Positions 27,707-35,940 of a stretch of 38,647 nt of DNA are shown here, in pieces. Position 1 is the stretch's first letter. Each line of letters starts with the position of its first letter. A program made the translations under genes and the position numbers. The notes beneath the pieces were generated by a model that was given only the letters and a program-made list of their open reading frames with translations, was not told the DNA's origin and did no database searches. The stretch is from Chrysophaeum taylorii (lineage: Eukaryota > Sar > Pelagophyceae > Pelagomonadales > Pelagomonadaceae), in contig JAQMWT010000329.1 of assembly GCA_029834535.1 (NCBI GenBank), forward strand, positions 1 to 38,647, in the 5' to 3' direction.

Positions 27707-28735
27707 TTAAATGTCGTTCGTAACACCAAGCGCAGCAGCGAACTCTTGTTGCATATTCTTGCAAGTCTTGGGAACTGCGCGTAAATGGGGCGGATGGCTG
27801 GAAACCAACAACCGCACGCGACAGCTCATCAAACTGGGCGTTATGTCGTAAAAATGGACGACGTACACGTAAGGGTGCAAACGCGCAACATAAGGAATAA
27901 TCGAGGCCTCCTGCTCGATCAACCACATAAAGAAACCAGCCATCTTGCATAATTTCATCGTCCGGTGGGCGGCGGTGACTCCCTTCCCAACATCTCTGTA
28001 AGTCAAGTTGCACAGAGCAGAGTGTACGCAGGGTGGCGACGCGATACACATCGACGACGACCATTCCGCGTAAGGTAAATAAGATTCGATCAACCGTAGG
28101 GTTGTAACATAGCGACCACAAAGTGAGTGCTGCACCACAGGAATGTTCGGAAAATTCTTGCGGTGGATCTTGTTGGCGGTGTCCGACGCATCGAGTGCTA
28201 ACACGACTCGATACGACGTCCCGCATATTTCGTTGGCTCGTTGGAGACCTAAAGTGCTGCCTCCGGCTCCACTGAACAGCATCACCACCTTGCGATAAGT
28301 GATCGGAAGCCATTGAACCTTTTCGTATCGGCGGCGGATCTCCGCTTCGGTGATCTCGCGGCACTTTTTCTCATCTTCTTCAGACCGTCGAGCGAAATCG
28401 TCGTCTCGCTTGGGTCGTTTGGAGGAGGACTCGTCCACAGCAGCGGTTGGAGCGTCCTTCTGCGCCGTGCTCAGCAACATCGGCGGGGGAGATTCGTCGA
28501 AGCGCGTCATGCGGCTAGTGACGGAAACGGTGAAAGAAAGGTTCCCCTTGTCGTACCCTTCTTCACATTCTTTCATAAGCTCGTTGATCGTAGAAACGTT
28601 CATCTCATCTTCGTACCGAACGATGTCGCCAATTGCAAGAACCTCGCCTTGAGCGACGACCGTCGGCACTTCTAGCGTGGAAGTAACAGCCACGCGAGCA
28701 GATGGCTTGTCGTGCTCTTCGCTTGAAGAACACAT
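27707..28735 (-). pseudogene. DNMT-A: DNA cytosine-5 methyltransferase inside element A
   Basis: A 342-codon frame. Residues 10-50 (SARVAVTSTLEVPTVVAQGE) finish the post-protease beta domain, followed by an acidic-basic linker. The catalytic domain starts near 145. Motif I is YRKVVMLFSGAGGSTLGLQR (FSGAGG at 154-159). Motif II is VVLALDASDTANKIHRKNFP. Motif IV is CIASPPCVHS with catalytic Cys236 (codon 28028-28030). Motif VI-like is WLIEQE (271-276) and VIII-like is SLMSCRVRLLVSS. Motif I to Cys is about 80 residues, as expected. The frame stops about 20 bases before the SINE-like insertion, so the target-recognition end is displaced. It methylates cytosine in known relatives; this copy should be inactive. 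It lies between protease and reverse transcriptase of one element. Confidence 0.8.
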
Positions 28736-29067
28736 CCCTGCGACAATTCCCTACTGTTCGTTTTCAGCAAACGCAGCGACGAATACCTGTCCGTTTTCAT
28801 AGGCTTCGACAAAATAACCGGTAAATTGCAAGTTCGACCGGGCTCGATTTGTAGCGTGCGCGCGGCGTAAGCAACCACTTCCTGCGCGGCTTCTCCCGGA
28901 GCTGGGGAGAGTTTGGTCGTACAATGTCCCCGCGTCATCAAGGCTACCGCTCGTTCCGGCGGCGGGCTGCGGAGATCTTCAATCGTGCTCAGACGAGCGT
29001 AAACTCGAGTCTTGACCAGGTCGAGACTCTGCCGAAAGCCGTCGTGCTGATGATTGTAAGTCGGCAC
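28672..29067 (-). pseudogene. Element A post-protease beta domain
   Basis: Encodes GEAAQEVVAYAARTLQIEPG and RTCNLPVILSKP before a phase change near 28760. DNMT-A's frame then continues with RVAVTSTLEVP and VLAIGDIV. Together these resemble the dUTPase-like or beta-rich segment found between protease and reverse transcriptase in some Ty3/gypsy polyproteins (basic, then 'EPG', then 'VLP/IPV', then a 'GdvVA'-like strand). It links the protease directly to the methyltransferase and supports one continuous polyprotein. The family name is uncertain. Confidence 0.4.
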
Positions 29068-29960
29068 GGTTGTCGGGTCTCGATTGTAAACAGATCGAAT
29101 GTCGCAATGGGTGCATCGACTCGTTCACCCTTGACTTTAATCTTCTTGCGCCCGTAGACGACTTGGGTTCGATAAAAACAGATCCGATCGTGGGGGTAGT
29201 CCACGACGGCTCCTAAAACTCGGATATCGCGCCCTCCCAACAGGAAAAGATAGTTGGTGTCTTCCACAATAGCAACAATGGGGGCGGCGATGTCGTCGGC
29301 GAGAGCGACCCGGATCGCGATCCAACGATGGATCGTCGTGGTATTCAACCCCGATCCGTACTGCTTGCGCTTAATCGGAAGCTCGCCTTCATCAAAAATC
29401 AGCTTATCTTTGGCCAACTTATCTTTGGCCAACTTCCTGACCATTTCGCGGCAAATATAAGAAGCATCTGCCATTCCATCGACACCGATGGTCGTCGAGA
29501 ATTTCGGTCCGTCACGATTCCTGTAGATGTGACAGGCCATAAATGTAAGAGTACCCGTATCCAAACAACTTAGGCTAACTAAATCATCTTCGTTAGTCTT
29601 GCCGTCTCGCGGCGTTATCGAAGTGTGGGAACATTGTGCTCTGACTTGCTCGTCGCCGGGTTTGGGCATCGACACCGCGGCTTGAGCTCTCGTATCATCT
29701 GTCGTCGGCGTCATCGACGCATCGCTCGCGACAGCCTCTTTATCTGGCGGCTTTTGCTCTTCCTCCATGACAATCTCGGAGGGAATCAATGCTGGTAGGG
29801 GATCCCGGTCTTCGGCGTTCTCGGAAGCAAAGGACCTCTCCCATAACTCGTTCATTTCGTCTTTCCAGAATGCATCCGTATATTCATTCGTCATCGGTTG
29901 ATCGTCACAGTCGGTGTCGATCGGTTCCGTGTCGGCTGCGGCCTCGATTCCGTAGCTCAA
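28989..29960 (-). CDS. Element A aspartic protease
   Basis: A 323-codon frame. The first 125 residues are acidic and Thr/Pro-rich. The protease region holds KFSTTIGVDGMADASYICRE (Asp161-Gly-Met-Ala) and, later, IHRWIAIRVALADD, then YLFLLGGRDIRVLGAVVDYP, where LLGGRDIRVL corresponds to the retropepsin hydrophobic-Leu-Gly-x-Asp block. The active site deviates from Asp-Ser/Thr-Gly in the same way as in gypsy-1, which argues for a true lineage feature. A 15-base tandem repeat (TTATCTTTGGCCAAC, about 29399-29430) duplicates the residues KLAKD. Role: polyprotein processing. Confidence 0.6.
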   Translation of the reverse strand: MSYGIEAAADTEPIDTDCDDQPMTNEYTDAFWKDEMNELWERSFASENAEDRDPLPALIPSEIVMEEEQKPPDKEAVASDASMTPTTDDTRAQAAVSMPKPGDEQVRAQCSHTSITPRDGKTNEDDLVSLSCLDTGTLTFMACHIYRNRDGPKFSTTIGVDGMADASYICREMVRKLAKDKLAKDKLIFDEGELPIKRKQYGSGLNTTTIHRWIAIRVALADDIAAPIVAIVEDTNYLFLLGGRDIRVLGAVVDYPHDRICFYRTQVVYGRKKIKVKGERVDAPIATFDLFTIETRQPCRLTIISTTAFGRVSTWSRLEFTLV

Positions 29961-30378
29961 GCGGTCGTTCTGGTGGCTTCTTTAGCAAGAAGTTCCTAGT
30001 TCTCGTCCACCAATCCTGCAGGTTCCACGTCGGCTCATCTTCGTCCCACTCGAGAACGCTGCTAATCTTCTTCTTACATCCATCATTTTCGGTCGGGTTC
30101 GGCTCGACTCCGGCAACGCCGTCACGGCTCTTCTCTCTTGACGGTGACAATCCCGGGCATTGCTCGATTGGAGAAGCGTCCCTTTCGTCTTCGGACTGTG
30201 CACGTAGCTTCTCGTCCGACGCATTACGCGATTTCGTATCCTTTTCTTCCGGCGGCGTATCCGTGGCTCGATCCGTCGTAACCGGATCCGTTTCGGGGGG
30301 GGGCGCAGGAAAAGATGGCGTCGTCCCCGACGTCAACTCTATCGTAACATCGTTGTCTGCATCACTCGCAATGGTCAT
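29905..30378 (-). pseudogene. Element A acidic, disordered segment 3
   Basis: A 157-codon frame, rich in Asp, Glu, Ser, Pro and Thr, beginning MTIASDADNDVTIELTSGTT. It contains SGTTPSFPAPPPETDP at a 9-G run (plus 30295-30303) and an aromatic end (EDEPTWNLQDWWTRTRNF). No domain is recognised. The phase differs from that of the protease downstream. It is part of the long acidic N-terminal region of element A. Confidence 0.35.
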
Positions 30379-30770
30379 CGTCTCATCTGTCGAATGATCA
30401 TCCGTGCTATCGCTGCAGAAATCCTGTCTGGCTCACTGCCAGTCCGGTCGCCAAAGGTCATCTCGGGGGGATCCAAAGATAAGCCGATAGCGTCGAGGGC
30501 TTCCTCGTCAAAAACAAACGGTGGGTCGTCCTTGGACGACTCGTCAAGTAACGTAATCGAGGACACTGGTTCACAAGGTGCGGCTTCTTCGTCTTCCGAG
30601 TCCGAATCGCCTTCCCAGTATCGTGGAGCTTCGCGTTCGTCGCTCGACTCGCCGGGTTCATCGCCCGACATCTCCTCGTAAATCCGTGCCAAAGACAGAC
30701 GATCGGTCAGCACTTCGTCGGGTGGCTCGTCCGTCAGCGGACGAGCACAATCTTCGAATAGCCGCGGCAA
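30375..30770 (-). pseudogene. Element A acidic segment 2
   Basis: A 131-codon frame, strongly acidic (GDEPGESSDEREAPRYWEGD; DSDSEDEEAAPC). It probably continues the upstream frame after a shift, because RLFEDCARPLTDEPPDEVLT picks up where AAIRRLCSSAD leaves off. No domain is recognised. A disordered gag or linker region is plausible. Confidence 0.35.
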
Positions 30771-31236
30771 AGGCGTCGGCTGCGTCTTCGGAGCGGGTGT
30801 CCGTGTCCGGGTACATCATCACTCCTGATGGTAGCTGTTGACCGCAAGGGGTCGTAAACGCGAACGCAGCACTCAAAGAACCCAAATTATATTGGTATCG
30901 GCCTCCGTCGTATTCGTTTTCGCGCGATCGCCGTCGTCTGTGCCGGCGCGAACTTCGACTGGGGCTCTTGCTATCTTTGTCTCTCTCTGGCGTCAGCTCG
31001 GCAGGTCCTGGTATCTCTGGATCGTCCCTGTAGGCGACTGGTGCTCCCAAGCCTATCCGAACTGCCTCAATCGTCTCGTCCATCAAAACATCGAGACTTG
31101 CGTCGTCTTCTTGCCAAAACTCCGACCAAACGTAAATTAACTCTCCGTTGGCGAATAAATCCATGCCTCGGGGTCGGAATCGCACTTCTTTCCGCTCGGC
31201 GGTTTCTTCCTCGGGAAACAGTGAGCTCGTATCCAT
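30658..31236 (-). pseudogene. Element A segment with basic SR-like stretch
   Basis: A 192-codon frame. It starts acidic (MDTSSLFPEEETAERKEVRF), has a globular piece (GMDLFANGELIYVWSEFWQE), then a short Arg/Ser-rich run (SKSPSRSSRRHRRRRSRENE) that could bind nucleic acid, then YQYNLGSLSAAFAF. It occupies the gag position of element A, yet no canonical gag core or zinc knuckle is visible. Phase is lost near 30750. Confidence 0.35.
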
Positions 31237-31379
31237 ATCGTCGATACGCTCATCTTCCTCTTATCCATGCTGATCGTCCCATCCAAATGCGATTCTGGGC
31301 GGCAGCTATACTCATCCCTCATAGTCTGTTCGGGATCTTTCTTTATCACATAGCCATCATCATATACAGGCTGAAAATC

Positions 31380-31700
31380 TTAGAAGTCTTCGTTCGTGAG
31401 TAAAACGCCGGGGCTTTCACAGAGCTCCAAAGCCGGTTCATGCATTATAAGGTTCTTCACCTCTTCAGATTTCGTATCCATTTTCTCGGCCGATTCGCTC
31501 GGCCTATCATCCGCTCCATCGCTTAAAATATCGGCTATCGCCTCGTCACTAAAAATGTCGGCACACGAACTGTCTGCCATCGTCAAAAAGAACAAAACGT
31601 CTGGAAAAACGTCTGCAGTCGGTTCCTCGGGGGGGGCTGCAAAAGAAGAAGGCGTCGTCCCCGACGTCATATCTGTCAAGAAATGGCCACCAAAGGGCAC
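31380..31700 (-). pseudogene. Element A acidic segment 1
   Basis: A 106-codon frame containing TSGTTPSSFAAPPEEPTADV, which repeats the motif of segment 3, and acidic Asp/Ser runs (EAIADILSDGADDRPSESAE). The repeated piece lies at an 8-G run (plus 31629-31636). No domain is recognised. Confidence 0.3.
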
Positions 31701-31775
31701 GTGACGTTCGATGGGCGCGCAAACAGGCGCGCGCTTATCATTCGATATAGTCCTCTGCGACCCATCGTTGATCGA

Positions 31776-32270
31776 TCATGGAGACGAAGTGTCATCCACT
31801 TGAATGTCCGGAGGTAGACTCATAGCATCGAGCGTAGCAGCGGCGGGTCCATTCCTTTGGGCGTCCTCGGCTGCACGGGGTTCGTAAATCGGATTCGAAC
31901 ATAACTCCGGCGCATCGTCAAAACCAAGGGTTGTGTCAGCCGACGACAGGTCATATCGTGCCACAAACGGTGACACCGGGCCGGAAGCGCATCTTGGCTT
32001 CGGCCCGTAGTTTAACGACGTTTCGGTCGGATTCTCCGATCCTGTAGGGATTTTGGTTTGGGTGAGCTCCTTCGACGTGGATTGCTCTTGCTCGTAGTTT
32101 AACGACGTTTCGGTCATCTTGGACGACTCGTCGTCGTCGTCGCGCGGCTTCCTAACTTCCGCGCGCGTTCGCGTAGGCGGCGGTTCCTCCGAGGGTCGGA
32201 ATTCTCCCTCAGGACTGCTCGCTCGCCTCGAGCGACTCGGCGTACGCAACTCATCCTTCTCGCGGGTCAA
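31776..32270 (-). pseudogene. Element A N-terminal remnant with two SLNY motifs
   Basis: A 164-codon frame, charged and disordered (MTREKDELRTPSRSRRASSP; VRKPRDDDDESSKMTETSLN). It carries PTETSLNYGP and MTETSLNYEQ exactly 29 residues apart. It starts 19 bases from SINE-like copy 2, so the 5' end of element A, including gag core and 5' LTR, is cut off or lies elsewhere. Confidence 0.35.
32006..32115 (-). repeat. SLNY motif, copies 1 and 2
   Basis: Two identical 23-base copies at 32006-32028 and 32093-32115, containing ACCGAAACGTCGTTAAACTA on the minus strand and 87 bases apart. Both are read in the same frame as ETSLNY. The sequence between them is not repeated. Confidence 0.8.
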
Positions 32271-32288
32271 CCATCGTACTTGCCCGTG

Positions 32289-32688
32289 TAACTAACTAAC
32301 TAACTAACTTCAGACCTCTCCCGAGCATGGGAGCCAGGCCGGACAGGCAGGAGCCGATCCGGAATCACAGAGGAAAATCACACAGTTGGGGCTGAGGCGA
32401 GGGACGAGGACTCGTTGATGACGGACCGCCACTGCGCGCGGTCTTGTGCGAAGTCGTGCAAAAGCGTCGCAGGCCGCAAACGTGCTGGTCCACGAACAAT
32501 CGACCTGTCCGTCGCGTTCTGCCCAACCGAGCGAACCCCATCCCAGCGCGGACTTTCCGGGTGCTAACCGGCCAGCCCGGGAGGCGAGCAGGCACCGTCT
32601 CACTCCGGGACGGCCGGGGCCGCCGCAGGGAGCAAGCGTGTTAGGCGCCGTCCTCCATCGCAACCAACGGTTAGCGATCGCAGGGTAT
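32289..32688 (-). mobile_element. SINE-like (or LINE 3'-end) element, copy 2
   Basis: Same family and orientation as copy 1. The minus-strand head is TACCCTGCGATCGCTAACCG, then GGTTGCGATGGAGGACGGCG; the tail is GGGAGAGGTCTGAAGTTAG with five GTTA units. It is about 30 bases longer than copy 1 and clearly diverged, so neither is a recent duplicate of the other. It abuts LTR1 of element C with 12 bases between. Confidence 0.65.
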
Positions 32689-32700
32689 CTCATGTTTTCT

Positions 32701-32796
32701 TGTGAGGAAGCTATGACACTTACCCCTGCACCACGTATCCAGTATCCTTACGTCTTTCTCTTATCGCTAGTCTAACGCCTCATACCATTCGTAACA
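32701..32796 (+). repeat. Element C LTR, extra upstream copy (LTR1)
   Basis: 96 bp, TGTGAGGAAG to GTAACA, with the TG...CA ends of LTRs. It is identical over its full length to LTR2 at 34574-34669. The bases that follow (32797-32808, TGGTAGCAGGTG) also match the primer-site region after LTR2. Confidence 0.85.
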
Positions 32797-34502
32797 TGGT
32801 AGCAGGTGTTCGTTATTCCGGCGACAGCGAGCGTACTCGTTCCAGTAATGGCAGCCGTACTCGCAATGCCTGCGACTGTCAACGTGCCAGCGCTTGCCGT
32901 TATCGACCCCCCACTTGTAAGATGCGCGGCTTCCGCTGCATTCGCCACGGTCAAGGCTGCCGTACTTTGAACCCCGGCGGCGTATAGCGTGCTCGTGCCA
33001 GTTATGGCGGCCGTGCTGGTAATTCCGGCGACAGCGAGAGTGCTGGTGCCCGTTACGGCGGCGGTGCTCGTGATACCAGCAATTGTGAGTGTCCCTGCAC
33101 TAGCTGTAATTGATCCTCCACTTGTGAGATGCGCCGCTTCAGCAGCATTCGCCACGGTCAGCGCTGCTGTGCTTTGAATGCCGGCTGCATACAATGTGCT
33201 CGTGCCAGTAACAGCAGCAGTGCTCGTAATACCAGCGACGGCGAGCGTACTTGTCCCAGTGACTGCAGCCGTGCTGGATATGCCAGCGACGGTGAGGGTT
33301 CCGGCGCTCGCCGTGATCGATCCTCCGCTCGTCACATGAGCTGCTTCCGCAGCGCTAGCGACAGTCAACGCGGCTGTACTTTGAATACCGGCAGCATACA
33401 GCGTGCTCGTGCCGGTCACCGTGGCGGTGCTCGTAATACCGGCAACCGCGAGAGTACTTGTACCAGTTACGGCAGCAGTGCTCGTAATACCAGCGACCGC
33501 GAGCGTGCCAGCGCTCGCTGTGATAGATCCTCCGCTCGTGAGATGCGCAGCTTCTGCTGCATTTACCACAGTCAAGGCAGCCGTACTCTGAATCCCAGAC
33601 GCGAACAGCGTGCTGGTGCCAGTCACGGCGGCGGTGCTCGTAATCCCGGCGATGGCCAGCGTACTCGTTCCAGTAACGGCGGCCGTACTCGTGATACCGG
33701 CGACCGTCAATGTCCCGGCGCTTGCCGTTATCGACCCTCCGCTCGTGAGATGTGCGGCTTCGGCTGCGTTTGCCACGGTCAACGCAGCAGTACTCTGAAT
33801 GCCGGCGGCATACAATGTGCTCGTGCCGGTTATTGCCGCGGTGCTCGTTATACCGGCGATGGCCAGCGTGCTCGTGCCAGTAACCGCGGCCGTACTGGTG
33901 ATACCGGCGACCGTCAACGTTCCAGCGCTCGCCGTGATTGAACCCGTGCTCGTAATCTTCGCTGCCTCTGCGGTTGTGGCGACTGTCAAGGCGGCAGTAC
34001 TTTGAATGCCCGCCGCATACAGAGTGCTCGTGGCGGTTATGGCGGCGGTGCTCGTGATGCCGGCGACAATCAGCGTGCCGCTCGTCGCGGTGATGGAACC
34101 GACAGCGATGCCGACGTCGGAGTAAGTTCCGCTTGATTGGTACCAAAAGGTGAGGTCGGTGACCATCGTGATGGACTGGCCAGGCTCGAGCGTGAGCGAG
34201 GTTACGGCGGTTGCGTCGTTGTTGTACATGTTTTCCGACGACGCGACGGTGCACTGGTTGCTCGTGCCGATGTTGATGATAGTGAAGTATCGGCTCATGT
34301 AATTGCTGTTCTCGGTCATGCCACTGACAGCTGGGAGCGTCATCGTGATTCCTCCGCCGCTGGTGTCGCAGAATACGACGGTGGCGGTGTAGGCATCGAT
34401 CGTCGCGCTCGATGTGGCCGTGGTGATCGAGAATACGGCCGAGGATGCATTGACTCGCGCGACGAATAGCAAGGCGAGGACCCTGCGCAAGTGCATGATC
34501 AT
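32772..34502 (-). CDS. Secreted repetitive (fibre-like) protein captured between LTRs
   Basis: Intact 576-codon frame, antisense to the LTRs. The N-terminus has a signal-peptide pattern (MIMHLRRVLALLFVARVNAS). Residues about 22-125 form a beta-rich domain (TLPAVSGMT; YFTIINIGTSNQCTVASSEN; SITMVTDLTFWYQSSG), like head domains of phage or giant-virus tail-fibre and surface proteins. About six repeats of 69 residues follow, each built from GTSTLxVAGITSTAAVT-type strands, GIQSTAALTVANAAEAAHLT and GGSITASAGTL. The last residues (NTCYHVTNGMRR) are encoded by the primer site and LTR1, so the gene is cut there. A secreted, possibly adhesive beta-helix is likely; ligand unknown. No introns are seen. 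Confidence 0.7.
   Translation of the reverse strand: MIMHLRRVLALLFVARVNASSAVFSITTATSSATIDAYTATVVFCDTSGGGITMTLPAVSGMTENSNYMSRYFTIINIGTSNQCTVASSENMYNNDATAVTSLTLEPGQSITMVTDLTFWYQSSGTYSDVGIAVGSITATSGTLIVAGITSTAAITATSTLYAAGIQSTAALTVATTAEAAKITSTGSITASAGTLTVAGITSTAAVTGTSTLAIAGITSTAAITGTSTLYAAGIQSTAALTVANAAEAAHLTSGGSITASAGTLTVAGITSTAAVTGTSTLAIAGITSTAAVTGTSTLFASGIQSTAALTVVNAAEAAHLTSGGSITASAGTLAVAGITSTAAVTGTSTLAVAGITSTATVTGTSTLYAAGIQSTAALTVASAAEAAHVTSGGSITASAGTLTVAGISSTAAVTGTSTLAVAGITSTAAVTGTSTLYAAGIQSTAALTVANAAEAAHLTSGGSITASAGTLTIAGITSTAAVTGTSTLAVAGITSTAAITGTSTLYAAGVQSTAALTVANAAEAAHLTSGGSITASAGTLTVAGIASTAAITGTSTLAVAGITNTCYHVTNGMRR
32797..32808 (+). promoter_or_regulatory. Primer-binding site after LTR1
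   Basis: TGGTAGCAGGTG directly follows the LTR. The first nine bases are complementary to the 3' end of typical eukaryotic initiator methionine tRNA (...CUGCUACCA). Captured sequence begins immediately after it. Confidence 0.55.
32820..34080. repeat. 207-bp tandem repeat array, about 6 units
   Basis: Minisatellite-like array inside the repetitive protein gene, period 207 bp (69 codons). Each unit contains three or four shorter sub-repeats built on GTGCTCGT-type strings. Units differ mostly at third codon positions on the minus strand, which fits selection on the protein or homogenisation of the array. Confidence 0.85.
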
Positions 34503-34573
34503 CTGCTCATTTTCACGCGGATCCGCGACGCGACGACCGTATGTCTTTTCGTAACCAGGCGGCGGGCGCTTCT

Positions 34574-34669
34574 TGTGAGGAAGCTATGACACTTACCCCT
34601 GCACCACGTATCCAGTATCCTTACGTCTTTCTCTTATCGCTAGTCTAACGCCTCATACCATTCGTAACA
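34574..34669 (+). repeat. Element C 5' LTR (LTR2)
   Basis: 96 bp, TGTGAGGAAG...GTAACA, identical to LTR1. The first 18 bases recur at the window end (38630), where the 3' LTR begins. It is very short for an LTR but has correct TG/CA ends. Confidence 0.85.
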
Positions 34670-34681
34670 TGGTAGCAGGTG
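34670..34681 (+). promoter_or_regulatory. Primer-binding site after LTR2
   Basis: TGGTAGCAGGTG follows the LTR directly; nine bases match the complement of the initiator methionine tRNA 3' end. It would prime minus-strand cDNA synthesis of element C. Confidence 0.6.
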
Positions 34682-34779
34682 CAGCGTTCGTTCGTTTCGA
34701 TCGAACCTGCGCTTGACTTCACGGCGGCTCCTCCTCGGCTTCAGTTCATTGCTACGTGTTCGGTTCGTTATCGTTTATC

Positions 34780-34989
34780 ATGTCCTCGATCGAAATTAAG
34801 GATAGCAAGCTTTCGCAAAAACTCGATGCTTTCAGTGGCGAGCGACATCTTTTTCACCAATGGACCCGGCGCCTGGAAAACATGATAATTTCCACCGGTG
34901 ATCGCATTATCTTGACCACTGACACTTGGACTAGCATTTCAGCACCTCGCTGCTCTGAAGAAGACTTTCGCGTCAAGCAACAACGTTGA
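34780..34989 (+). pseudogene. gag: Element C gag N-terminus
   Basis: A short frame from an internal ATG: MSSIEIKDSKLSQKLDAFSG, then ERHLFHQWTRRLENMIISTG. KLDAFSG...FHQWTRRLE resembles the start of copia-type gag (K-L-x-G-x-N-F-x-x-W). It ends at 34989. The rest of gag and the protease are missing or replaced by minisatellite-rich sequence. It would have formed the particle shell. Confidence 0.45.
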
Positions 34990-35940
34990 TATCCATGACA
35001 ACCGCGACATGAACTTCACGCGACTTTACAGGCGCATTACCGATGTCTACATGGGCCGTGGGGATCGCGTAGCGAACTTCCTCAACAAGTTCATCATCGG
35101 AGTATACAAGTTGCTCGACATTGTACCTATCACCGGCGTTCAAGTTGCTCGGCATTTTACCTATCACCGGAGTTCACGTTGCTCGGCATTGTACCTGATC
35201 CGACGCACCCTCGAGTGTGTCCTCGCATTTGACTACGTGCATCGTGCTTCAAGCCTTACTGGCTTTGTTTTATCGTCTTGCGTTTCGTACCGATGAATGT
35301 GGTTGTACCCTTGAGAAGTTCAACTACAACCAATTTCGATGGCATGCACAACTACTTCCGCCGCGCTATCCGCCGCGTCGTCAGCCACCAGACTCTTCCA
35401 AGCTGATGCAAGCACATCAACAACCCCATCCCACGGAAGCCCCTCGTTTTTTTGTTTTTAGCTCCCATTGCACAGGCGCCTCGTTCTGTATTTTCCGCTA
35501 TTCGTTGCTCCTCTCCTCGTTCTGTCTTTTCACCTCGTCGTTGCTCCCCTCCTCGTTCTGCATTTTCACCTATTCGTTGATCCACTCCTCGTTGTGCTTG
35601 TCGGTTTTGGTAAAACCAGCGAATCACGTTCCATCGCGCATTTCACCTGCCACAACTAAGCCGTGCCTGTCAATTTTTCGCGTGCGCAGTTTTCGTGCTT
35701 CCTATGTGGTTGGATCGCTCATCTTCGGGATCCTGGACAGATGCTTCTTTGCTGTGTGATTTGTGGTTCTCCTTCACGCACTTTTTCGCCGCTTTTCTGA
35801 CCTTTAAAATTCGGTTTTGCTATCGACGTGAATTCCGTCCTCAGCACCCGCGACGCTATCTGCAATGTTCTTACGTGCCACTGCGACGCTATCTGCAAGC
35901 TATCTGCAACGTTCTTACGTGCCACAACTTTTTTGCCACT
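34990..35940 (+). other. Decayed gag-protease-integrase region of element C with minisatellites
   Basis: This 950-base stretch should hold gag, protease and the first half of integrase, but I recognise none of them. It contains a 34-bp tandem array (35111-35205, about 3 units starting TTGCTCGGCATT) and a 36-bp array (35479-35600, 3.3 units starting CCTCGTTCTG). A short duplication of GACGCTATCTGCAA...GTTCTTACGTGCCAC lies at 35845-35932. Internal deletion followed by repeat expansion is likely. Confidence 0.55.

Noticed and set aside
27318..28364. Long minus-strand frame overlapping DNMT-A and the SINE-like copy
   Set aside because: It is out of phase with the methyltransferase motifs and runs through the SINE-like repeat.
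16799..32115. SLNY motif as the 3' half of a hammerhead ribozyme (GAAAC...GUC-like)
   Set aside because: No CUGANGA element or matching stem lies upstream in any of the four copies.
32820..34080. Plus-strand open frames across the 207-bp array
   Set aside because: They are antisense to the long intact frame with signal peptide and exist only because the repeat is stop-poor.
35111..35600. CRISPR-like array in the minisatellites of element C
   Set aside because: Units are directly adjacent without unique spacers, and the context is a eukaryotic retrotransposon.
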